Below are positions 1 to 10,300 of a DNA stretch of 64,000 bases, piece by piece; the stretch's first letter is position 1; each line of letters begins with the position of its first letter. Source of the stretch: Leucaena leucocephala (Eukaryota; Streptophyta; Magnoliopsida; Fabales; Fabaceae); contig CM073558.1 of the NCBI GenBank assembly GCA_037074615.1, positions 6,563,501 to 6,627,500 on the forward strand, in the 5' to 3' direction. The notes under the pieces are model-generated. The model was not told the DNA's origin. It was given only the letters and a program-made list of their open reading frames with translations, and searched no databases. The translations under genes were made by a program, and so were the position numbers.

Positions 1-299
1 CAGTGCAACTTGTGATTGAGAGCGCTATCATGAGATAGGCTTGGAGCACTCGAAGGTTGTCTCAGTCTCATTGGTATAGGACCAAGAATGAGTCCCATGA
101 TCTTGCTGGGGTATTGTGGTTGGCTATAGATCTATAAGAGTGATACAGTGAGATCTAAGGCAGAACTCTGTGACTCTTGCATCTCTATATCGATCTGAGT
201 TATCCGCGCCTGTCAAAACAATTGGAAAAGGTAAACAAATTAAAAAAAGTTAATTATTTATAAAAATACTAAATTGAAGCAATTAAATACATATAATAA

Positions 300-1632
300 A
301 TTCTTCAACCCCCTCTGATGTAGGAGTCCCATCTTGAGGCCTATATAGCTTAGGTTACATCTTGCCTATAATAGGCATGTATCCTCGCTCAGCCACAACC
401 CTCCTCTTATGGAAGTTAATTACAAAGAAATATGTAAACATTAAATTAGTTTATAAATTTTTAATAACATCTAATAATTTTATTTTCTCTACTCACGTCT
501 CATTGTAAGCAATCAAGAAGAGTCTAGAGTCACCCCTGTGCTACATGGTCTGGTGACGGACGTTGGTAAGACCTCTCTAGGATGCTTCTTAAAACAAATT
601 ACATATATCGTCAGTCAACTGGAAAAAAATTAAATATTCTAAACTTAATTAACTAAATTCATACCCTTACCTCTGGTGTAAACCGTGATCTTATGACTCC
701 CTTCAATCTTGTGCAAGGACACCATCGGGCGTATCGTTCGTTATGTCCTCCTTACTCCGCGTCCCGTCACCACTTGCCAGATAAAAGAGTGCTACCCTCG
801 CATTCCTTCAGTCCTCTGCCAGGTTCTTCATGGTATTCCCCCACACATGCTCTTCTACCATAAACTTAGTATACAATTAAATAAATTAAATATTAATTTT
901 CAAGAAAATATTCATTCATTTAAATAACCGATGTAGGATTAAAATTACCTTTATTAGTTCTCACGCTCTGTCCTTGATAAACGCATCCATCGCCCTCCAG
1001 TCCTTCTTATTGATGGGGAAATAGGTCAACTCCTTTCCCAGCAACCACAAGTATTTATTGTACAGCTGTCCCTCTTGTTGGATCAGCTAGTTTATATGGT
1101 TAACTGGCAAGATCACTCGCCCCCTCATCATCATGGAGATATCTATAGCTGTCATCCTGCTAGTTGACCTAATCCCTTGTATGTCTACAAAGTGTAATTT
1201 AAAAATAATTACATTAGTCCAATTCATAAAATTTAAATTACAAATTATAAAGTACAAATTAAATAAATTCTTACCTATGACTTCTACCAATTGTCCCGTT
1301 TGCTGTCTTTCATGACTAGGTAGTTCATCTACTTGGCCACTAGGCACCCCTCATCCCCTCCTGAGCATCCCCACCCTCATCTCCTCTCCTGTCTACTCCT
1401 TCTCCTCCCTACCTGCTCCCCCGTCTGCATCATGATAGCGGGAAGACTCTCCAGTCTAAAGAGCTCCTCCCTCAAACAGAGACAACATGATTGCCTCGTG
1501 GAGCTAGTAGGGCTCATAATCATCCATGGTGATGTCCATCTCATAATCCCTATCACTAGTACTTTGGCTAAGGGTAAGTTTGTACTACTGATCCATAAGC
1601 TCCTTACTAGGTCGATGACTTATCCTATGTAA
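300..1632 (-). pseudogene. Decayed multi-exon gene of the CACTA element (TNP-like, unassigned)
   Basis: Minus-strand blocks of higher GC at about 1630-1276, 1185-960, 860-668, 590-497 and 430-301 alternate with AT-rich stretches of 70-110 bases. One intron is clear: donor AG|GTAAGAATTT near 1277 and acceptor TTTGTAG near 1190 join ..GQLVEVI to DIQGIRSTSRM in phase. The first block carries acidic peptide DYEMDITMDDYEPY and several in-frame stops; another stop follows ..PVNHIN near 1087, after which the frame reads LIQQEGQLYNKYLWLLGKEL. I do not recognise a conserved domain. Position next to CACTA subterminal repeats suggests a TNPA-like protein, which in known elements binds those repeats. Too many stops for a working gene. 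Confidence 0.4.
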
Positions 1633-2199
1633 AATGATAAATAGATAATGGCATATTTTATTAATTATAAGTAAATAATTACATGATAAAATATTAAATA
1701 AAATCACAAATATGCAATGCAATACAAGATCTTATTAAATCTTAAAAAAAATCCTAATCCATATTACTTATCAATAAAAAATAATCAAAATATAAATAAA
1801 GTCCATTTTACTAAAAAATTCATAATTCAAGAATCAAAATATTAAACTTTATAAAATATTTCTAATCACAATTTTGATTAATAGATAAAAATATTCCTAG
1901 TCATACATTACTCTTAAGTCCAACATATTAAAAAAATAAAGTCTAACAGGTATTCGTAGTCAAATAGGCATTTGTAGTCTAATTCATATTCCTAATTAAC
2001 AAATAAAAATAAAGTCCAACATATTAAAATCATTCCTAATTAAACAGGTATTCTTAATCCACTTAACTATCTAAATAAACAGTTAAATAATGCTAAGGAT
2101 TTCTGATCAATCTATAACTAAATTAAATAAATAACTCAACTTTTTAAATAAATGAACTATGTAAATAAAATTTCTATTCGTACCGCAAAAGTGGACTAA

Positions 2200-3020
2200 A
2201 CCACTGTAAATGGTAAAGCTTCACTACTTGCAAATGGCAAAATTTTGAAATGAAGGCATATGGGGTATTTATAGTTTCCTAAAAGCACATTTTTTGTAGC
2301 GGCTTGTCCATTTGTAGTTGTTAATTATGACAAACTGTTGCAAATTGCCAACAGTCTCTAACATATGTCCATGCATCAGTCTGTATGGAAATTTGTAGCG
2401 ATTTAAACCACTACAAACATTTCCTAGAGCTGAATGAGAAAGGTCATTTTCCTTAGGGAAGTTTGTAGCAGTTATAACTGCTGCAAAATTGGCCATAACA
2501 ATAGTCAATCCTTAGCTAGAAAGTTTGCAGTGATTTATTGGGGAAGTTTGTAGCGGTTATAATCGCTACAAAATTGGGAATGCCAACAGTTACTGCTCAC
2601 TCAAAAGTTTACAATGGTTTATTGGGAAAGTTTATAGCGATTATAACAGCTGAAAAATTGGGCATGCCAACAGTCACTCCTCAACTTGAAAGTTTATAGT
2701 AGTTATAAACCACTGAAACTCTTAACAAACCATCAGTAGCTTATCCGCTTGAAAGTTTATAGCAGTTTGAACTCTTAAAAACTTTTTACATGTTATGACT
2801 CAAAAATTAATAGCAGTTTAAACCGCTATAAATGTGTTCCTGCCTTATGGCACTAGCTTGGCGCCATATTTGTAAAGGTTGTAACCGTAGCAAATGTCCC
2901 TATAGGCACTGTTCATTGTTAAAATGCTATAACTTTATAGTGGTTTATACTTTATAGGCAAACTGCTACAAAATAAGACTTTGCAGTGGTTTGACTTAAC
3001 TGCTACAGCTCTCATTATTT
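2200..3020. repeat. CACTA subterminal repeat array
   Basis: Units of roughly 60-90 bases each hold an imperfect palindrome of the form GTAGCGGTTATAATCGCTAC, often followed by AAAATTGGG and GCCAACAGT. Copies can be seen around 2394, 2460, 2545, 2635, 2700, 2755, 2812, 2880 and 2935. Such arrays bind the TNPA protein in En/Spm and bring the ends together. Confidence 0.65.
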
Positions 3021-3028
3021 TTGTAGTG

Positions 3029-3804
3029 CTCTTTAATTAAAAATGACAACTGAAATGGCAAAAATGACAATTTTCTATGCTTCAATTGATAAGTTAGACA
3101 ATAACAAATGACAACTCATATAATCTTAAACCTAATATTTTGAGAGAAATGGAGTTATTATTCATTGCTATTTAACTTGTCAATTACAACACATAAAGTT
3201 ATCGTTCATGTCATCTCACTCGTCATTTTGTAATGAATAACGGTAAGATTGTCATTTCATAATTGGAATCTCTTTCTTTAAGGTCTCATACGACTTGTCA
3301 ATGATTTGATGATTTTGTGGGACCTTATAATGATAAATTCTCTTAGGTGGGACTTGAGTGGGATTCTCCCTTTTTTATATAGAATTTTCTTGAATTTTAG
3401 GCATATTTTCCATAGTCACACTTTCTGTTTAAAATTCCTCTCAATTACACTTTTGGCCATAACTTTCTTTTAACTACATCTTTCGGTGCAACTAACTTTT
3501 CTCTTACTTTGCCTTACTTGAATGCTAACCTTTTGCTTTACTCTTTTTTATCCTATCACTGTCTTGTTTCTCTCATTTAATCTGTACTAAAAAATATCAA
3601 ATGTGACACACTTCATCATAGTTATTTGTTGGAATTTAATGATGAAATAATGGAAATATATAAAATGGTAAAGAAACTTTTTATGTTTTATAACAAATAG
3701 TATATAAAATGGTGCACAAGTAATTATTGATTAGTCAAAATTTTATAGTAATTTTTTAGCAATAATAATCCACTTTAAATAATAAAAACATAATTGGTAG
3801 AAGT
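3029..3804. other. AT-rich spacer, no gene seen
   Basis: No convincing ORF, RNA gene or repeat boundary. Loose tandem use of the word AATGACAA occurs around 3045-3120. The element at 1-3028 ends just before it. Confidence 0.6.
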
Positions 3805-3937
3805 CTTACATTCAAACCAACAAGTGCTTGGTTGGATTGGTAAGGGTGTTGGACCAGCATATACAAGGTCTCAAGTTCAAGCCTTAGATGCAATAGCGTT
3901 AAATCTTGTTAGCTCGATTCGGATTAGTCAGTTGTTC
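3805..3937 (+). mobile_element. tRNA-derived SINE-like sequence
   Basis: A Pol III A-box-like segment (TTGGTAAGGGTGTTGG, about 3838-3853) is followed some 20 bases later by a B-box-like segment AGTTCAAGCC (3874-3883), preceded by GGTCTCA. Order and spacing are those of a tRNA-derived plant SINE promoter. The 3' part ends in GATTAGTCAGTTGTTCAA and abuts the next CACTA element at 3940. No poly(A) tail or target duplication was found, so it may be a truncated copy. Confidence 0.45.
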
Positions 3938-3939
3938 AA

Positions 3940-6900
3940 CACTAGTAGAAAAAAAGCTTTTAACGGCAGTTAAAAGTGAACTTTCATGGCAATTTTAAGA
4001 GCATCATGAATTCTACTGCCGTTTTAAGTTTATCTTTTCACAGCAGTTATGGCTAAAACTGCAGTGAAAATCTAGAGTTTTTTTAGCTTTCTTTGGCAGC
4101 CAACTCATCAAAAGCATCACATCATATCTGATTAAGAGATCTAGTAAATATAGCAAAAAAAACTTAAAATATGAACAAAATAGAATCAAACCTAGTAGCC
4201 TATAGCAATATAGCAATTGAACAAGGATACAAATCTAAAGAGACTTTCAAAAAATGCAAGTTTTCTTCCTTTACCTAGTCTAAGCTTTCACATAAAACAA
4301 ATTATTCCCTTCCTTCTAGATAGAACATGAAAAATTATAGAAGGAAAATGCATCAATAATCAATTCGTGAACCCTAAATAAACCAGGAATAATTTATTCC
4401 TAGGTCCCTTAAAACCAAAAGAGACAATCTAAAACCCTCTAACTTCTAAAAATTGAAGCAAAATCACGGATCTTCCAAATAGGTCATCGAAAATTGATTG
4501 AAATACAACAAGCGGTCATTGAAGGTTGCATGAGCATAGATCTTACAAGCAGGTTGCATGAGTCCTAATGAGAAGTCCTCATATCTAGTTTGAATTTACC
4601 ATATCTAAATCTGAATAAACTAGAAACTAAGAGCAATAATTGTGACAAAGTTGAATGAAGAACAAGAGCCTTATTACGTGGTTGCAATAGATCAAAAGGA
4701 GATTGATGCCTCTTTTGGTAGTAGTAGGGCCAGTGGTTAAGACGATGACAACACTAACAATCAAATAAAGAAGGAGAGGGCGAAGGAGAATGGGAAAAAT
4801 GAGAATGGTAGAGATGGTGGAGAGTTGTCAGGGAAGGAAAAGGGGAGGAAGGGCGGTGGATGCCAACTCTAAGGAAGAAGAAGAAGATGATGAGGAAGAC
4901 AGACACAGAGAAGGAGTGAGTGATTTGGATGATGAGGTTGTTGTATTGAGAGTGCAATATCAGCCATAAGTCATCAGTAAAAAGTGTTAAGACTCCAATG
5001 TTTTGATGATAACAATTAATTGAAAAAGAATTTTAAAAGATATTAGAAAAAAAACTTAATTGATAAAAAGTATTTATCGTCAAGCTTATCGATAAGATAA
5101 TTATTCGATAAATGAGAAATTTATTTTGATGGAAAGTATTTTTTCTGAAAAACATTTATTGAAGAAATATTGGATAAGGTCTATTATCGATGAAGATTTC
5201 GATAAATCAAACTTATAAAAATTTTGAGCCATGGTTCTAAAACTGAAGTTATTCAAAGACTTATTTGATAAGGAGATTTATCGAAGAAGTCTTCGATAAG
5301 CCTTATAAAGACTCAGATTGTGAAAAAATATTAAAAAAATATGAAATGTTTTATCAAAGAATTGATTGAACAAAGTATTTATTAATAAGATCTTCAATCA
5401 ATGAAACATTTTTCAAAGTAGTGTTTTGTTCTTCAAATACTCATTTATCGAAGGACTATTCGATAAGTGGATTTATCGAATAACTCTTCGATAAATGGGG
5501 AAATTTTTCTAAGTTTACAAAAGCACCGAATTAACTGATTTTCACACTATATGCTTTTGATAAAATATTTTCTTCATTTACAAAAGCTTATGAGCATATA
5601 ATTGAAAGATTTACATGTTTAAAATCTGACCATTAAAAATATTTTTAAACTACACAAATAGATTACCGAGGTCTCTGTTTTCATAAATAGTTTTTATAGT
5701 GATCTAATTAAATTACTTTCTTCTCAAACTGATATTTGGAATAGTAAGTTACAAATTTATAAGATCATTTGGAAGAAAGAAATGATAAATTATTTCAAAT
5801 TCAAATCACTAGGAATCTTGATATTGATTGTTGTTTCTGTTGGTGATTTGATTGTTTGAAATGTTTTGATGATAATGCATTTCTTATAATGTTTGATTAA
5901 TTTATTTGAATCATCTATGGTTTGGTTTTGAAATTGTGAAGATTAGCTTACTCATGAAAGATTTAAAGTCATATTCTTTATAATCTTATCGATGAATTAT
6001 TCAATCAGACTACTTATCAAATATTCTTTAAATTTAAAGTCAGATTCTTTAATAAATCAAGCCATTTTGTAAAAAGTTTTTTTAAACCAGACTTTGTCAA
6101 ATCTTGCTCTTTAAATTTAAAGTATCTGGAAACAACTGGTTTATGCTTATACTAATTATATAACTTTTCTAAAGCATGTTTCTAAATCATTTGCAGATCA
6201 AATGAAGAAGATCATAAAAAAATGCAATGGATAATAAGCATTAATAGATATATATTTTTCCAGTAGCTACTGCAACAGATATATGAAGAACACATCTATA
6301 AAAGAAGATAAAGCTGAAGAGAGAAAGCTAACAAAAGAAGAAAACCAAGAGATGTAAGAGCCAAAAAAGAACACAATGCATTATCATCATAAGCAATTCT
6401 AGCTACTGGGTCTCTTTTTCACTCTATTTCTCTTCTTTGGTACAGAGTGTATTATATTCTTGAGAGAGATAAACTTGAAGAGTCTGAACTTAAGTGTTTA
6501 TCATAATACCTCTATTGAGAGAGAGTTATCTTTGTAGCAATCATTCTCTAAATTGCTTAAGAGTGTGATCTTTTAAGTGGATTGTTACCTTACAGTTGTA
6601 AGGAGGAGTGAGAGGGATTCTCACTTGAAAGTGACCTTATAGATTGTAAAGGTAAGTGAGAGGGGATTCTCATGTAAATGTACTGAAAAACCAAGAGCCT
6701 ATAAAATTTTGGAGAATAGTAGAACACTCAGAGGAGCTCTAAGGACTAGACGTAGGTCAAGTGGTTAGGCCAAACTAGTATAAATTGCGGTGTTCATCTT
6801 CTCACTTATCTGCTTCCTTCATCTTTCTACAATCTGTGATATTCTTCCGAACTTAATCTTTTGATTTTATTTTAAAGTTCTTGAAGTTTTTAAATTTTTT

Positions 6901-7159
6901 ATTTTCACCCAATTCACCCCCTCTTAGGTGAAACAGTCATTCTAACAAAAAGTTTTTCATTTATTATTTTACTAATCAACCCAAGTTTTTTAAACTACTT
7001 TTAACAACAGTTCTGTGTTTAACGGCTATTTTTTAAAACCCTCGTTAAAAATATCTTTTATAGCATTTTTATCAAAATTTCCGTGAAAAATGTTTTAAAA
7101 TAGAACTTATTTATAAAATTGATACAAGTAGTGCCGTGATAAGTATTTTTCTAGTAGTA
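3940..7159. mobile_element. Non-autonomous CACTA element
   Basis: The left end reads CACTAGTAGAAAAAAAGC (3940) and the right end TTTTTCTAGTAGTA (to 7159), the inverse of TACTACTAGAAAAA; the last base of the expected CACTA is changed. Subterminal copies of (T)TAACGGCAGTTAAAA lie just inside both ends (about 3960-4070 and 6990-7130). Without the nested LTR at 4985-6947 the element is about 1.26 kb and holds no recognisable transposase. A 3-bp target duplication could not be confirmed (CAA left, CGG right). It ends about 110 bp upstream of the TNL TATA-like box. Confidence 0.6.
4985..6947 (+). mobile_element. Solo LTR (copia/SIRE-like), 1,963 bp, TSD AAAAG
   Basis: The segment begins TGTTAAGACTCC and ends TCATTCTAACA, giving TGTTA..TAACA terminal inversion, and is flanked by the perfect 5-bp duplication AAAAG (4980-4984 and 6948-6952). 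The 3' part contains CAATTCACCCCCTCTTAGG (about 6910), a word I associate with SIRE/Maximus-type copia LTRs. No internal retroviral genes and no second LTR are next to it, so it is a solo LTR left by unequal recombination. It is nested in the CACTA element. Confidence 0.8.
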
Positions 7160-7270
7160 CGGATACATGGTAATAGGGTCTAGAAAAAGTGTCAAATACC
7201 TGATAGCCAAAGACATTTAAAAGAATAAAAACAAGAAGTCTTACACTCGATACTTCCATCCTTATCTGCG

Positions 7271-7278
7271 TATAAATT
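7271..7278 (+). promoter_or_regulatory. TATA-like box of the TNL gene
   Basis: TATAAATT lies 102 bases upstream of the chosen ATG at 7373. It is the best core promoter candidate between the CACTA end at 7159 and the coding start. Inference from position and motif only. Confidence 0.45.
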
Positions 7279-7372
7279 AAGCACCTAAAACCAATGAGAG
7301 ACGATCGATCAACAAGTAAGACCAAATACAACAAACGAAACCTGAAGCTACGTACCCCTTAAACATTTTGCA

Positions 7373-10300
7373 ATGAACTCAACAGTGGCACCATGGAAGT
7401 ACCATGTCTTCTTGAGCTTTAGGGGAGAAGACACCCGCAACAACTTCACAGGTTACTTACATGCTGCTCTTAAACAACGAGGTATCATAACTTTCATAGA
7501 TGATGATGAACTTAGGAAAGGAGAAGATATCTCCCAAGAACTCTTCCAAGCAATTCAAGATTCTCTCATCTCCATTGTTATTCTTTCCCCAAATTATGCT
7601 TCTTCTCGTTGGTGTTTGCTTGAACTCCAAAAGATTCTTGAATCCAAAGGATCTTTGAGAAGAGAAGTTGTTCCGGTGTTCTTTAACGTAGATCCATCTC
7701 ATGTGAGGCGTCAAAAAGGTACGATTGGAGATTCCATTGAAAGCCACAGGGAGAGATTTGCTGACAAGGTGCAAGGATGGAGAGATGCTTTACATGAAGT
7801 TGCAAATTTATCAGGCTACGACTCCAACGGCAGGAAAGTTTTATTATTTTCCCAAATTTACTTTTTTGATTACTTTACGTAATTTTTGCATCATGCTCCT
7901 CCATCTATCCCACATCTGATCCAATTTTTTCAGCTTATTTCTGATTATTTTCCCTTCTAGCCTGGCCAAATTATACTTTTGAAATATAGTTTTACCGAGC
8001 TTTTTCAATTTTTTTTTTACAAATCGACCAAAATAAAGTTAAATTTTTTTCAAGGATATTGCTTTTTCCCTACACAATATTTGAACTATCATTTATTGAA
8101 AGGTAAAAATATAATCTAGAACTATGATGTTATTTTTTAATACCATCCAATACCCTGATATTATTTTTCAATTATATCTAGGCCCTAATCTTATTTATAA
8201 TTTAGAGTATTATATGTAATATAAATAAGATTATGATATAAAATTAATTTAGAAAAATAATATCTGAGTGTTGGATGTAAAATTAAGGTGCTAGATATAA
8301 TTAAAAAATAATATCAAGATGATGTATTCTACTTTACTCTATTGAATTATTTGACGTTTTATAGTGACAATGTTTTTTTCTTTAATATATCCTTACCAAG
8401 CATTAATTACATAAATATAGAGCATATACAAAATTATGCCATCATTATTCCATCTGTTGATAATAATATGAAAAGCAATATTGGGAATATTTTCATATAA
8501 GTTTTTAGACATTAGTAAGCATAATTTGAATTCATCTAAAAGCTTAGAAATACTCCCTCCATTAACTCTGTCTGTCTGTCTCACTCTCTCTCACACACAC
8601 ACAAGAGAAACAATTTGGAAAGACTGTTATAAAACATAAGGTATAATATAGAGTTTTATAGATATTTAACGATGTATTTAAAAAAATGCATTAAAAATAC
8701 CTAAAACTATTGAATCAATTTTTTACTCTCCATTTTCCCATGCATGTTGAGTAATGATGTAAAAAATAGGAAAAATTTTCAAGCACCAAATGCTTTTAAT
8801 AGGCATATTGATATGTGTACTGTGTACATCAATAACGTATTTGCCCCTAAGTTTGATATGGGAGGGAGTGTTTTAGTTAACCCATACATTATAAAACTAA
8901 TTTTTAAATAAAAATAAAATATATTGGGAGAAAGTTTCGGCCCCACTGGTTAGGGTCGGTTTCTTTATGGTTAAAAAATTTATTTTATTTCAGATAAATA
9001 TGAGAAAGTTGTTGCTAGTATAGCGAGAGTTGTTGGAAGAATTTTGAGTGATGCGTTGGAAATACTTATTCTGATAAGCTATTTGAAATAACAAATCAAA
9101 AAACAAAATATATTTTTTTCAACAAAAAATTCGTAATTAAATTAATGTTCTTCTAATAACTCAAGTGTTAAACTTAAGTAAAATCACTTTTCTTAATTTT
9201 AACCAAATTGGTCCAGATTAGACTTGATAATGCTCTAATATGACATACAGTAATATATAAAAAAAAAAAATCTAAGCATTCTTCTTCTTCGTTTTTGCCA
9301 AAGTTAACTAGTAACTAAAGCATAAACTATATTCTGATTTCTGACAAAGCGTAATAATATTTAATTGATATTTTCAATTTCAAAATATTCTATTACAACG
9401 ATATATGTGAATTGTCAATTAAAAAAATTGTATTTGTTTTGGACATACTAAAATGCCATTGATTATTCTTTTCTTTCATATAGGAATGAAGCGAAATTGA
9501 TTGAGGAAATTGTTGCCGATGTATGGGCAAAACTACAACCTAAATTACGTAATTGTTTCCACAATGAGCTCGTTGGCATTGAATCACGAGTAGAAGAAGT
9601 AAATTCACTTTTAAAGATTGGATTATGTGATGTTCGCTTTATAGGAATATGGGGTATGACTGGTATTGGCAAGACAACTCTTGCAAGAATTATCTATGAG
9701 AGAACATGTTGCCAATTTGACACTAGTTGTTTTCTTGCCAATGTGAATGAAAGCTCTGAAGCTGAGGGTTTGGTTGCTTTGCAAAGAAAACTTCTTTCCA
9801 AACTCAGGATAAAAGGTATGGAAGTTGATGACAAATATGAAGGAAAGAATATAATAGGAAACCTGCTATGCAACAAAAAAGTTCTACTTGTCTTGGATTA
9901 TGTAAGTGAAATAGACCAACTAGAGAACTTCTGTATAAAGAAAGATTGGCTGGGTCCTGGGAGTAGAGTAATTGCGACAACTAAAAATATGCATGTATTG
10001 ACAGAGCATGGAGAATTTGAAATTTATAAGGCTGAATTGTTAAACAACGATGAATCTCTCCAACTCTTCTGTAAGAAGGCTTTTAAAAGGGATGAACCTA
10101 TAGAAGGCTATTCAGAGCTGTGTGAAGGCATCATCCGCCATGCACAAGGCCTTCCTTTAACTCTTGAAGTGTGGGGTTCTTATTTTTGTGGAAGAAGTGA
10201 GCTTGAATGGAAAGAATCTTTGGAGAAAATGAAAAAGTTTCCTCCACACAGTATTCTAAAGAGACTTAGAATCAGTTATGATGCATTGAGTGATACGGAA

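Larger units (their letters stand above)
1..3028 (-). mobile_element. CACTA (En/Spm) transposon, end nearest the TNL gene; other end outside window
   Basis: The element ends at 3028 in TTTTTGTAGTG, the reverse complement of CACTACAAAAA, the classic CACTA terminus. Just inside (about 2200-3020) is a dense subterminal repeat array, and further in (about 300-1630) are decayed exon-like blocks on the minus strand separated by AT-rich introns, as in TNPA-type genes. The second terminus lies left of position 1, so neither full length nor target duplication can be checked. Seen directly: terminus, repeat array, alternating GC-richer and AT-rich blocks. Inferred: that all belong to one element. Confidence 0.7.

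Noticed and set aside
4754..4957. Serine/leucine-rich ORF
   Set aside because: Low-complexity complement of a GA-rich stretch inside a CACTA element; no homology recognised.
7457..7774. Minus-strand ORF inside the TNL first exon
   Set aside because: Shadow of the TIR coding exon, whose + strand reading is unmistakable.
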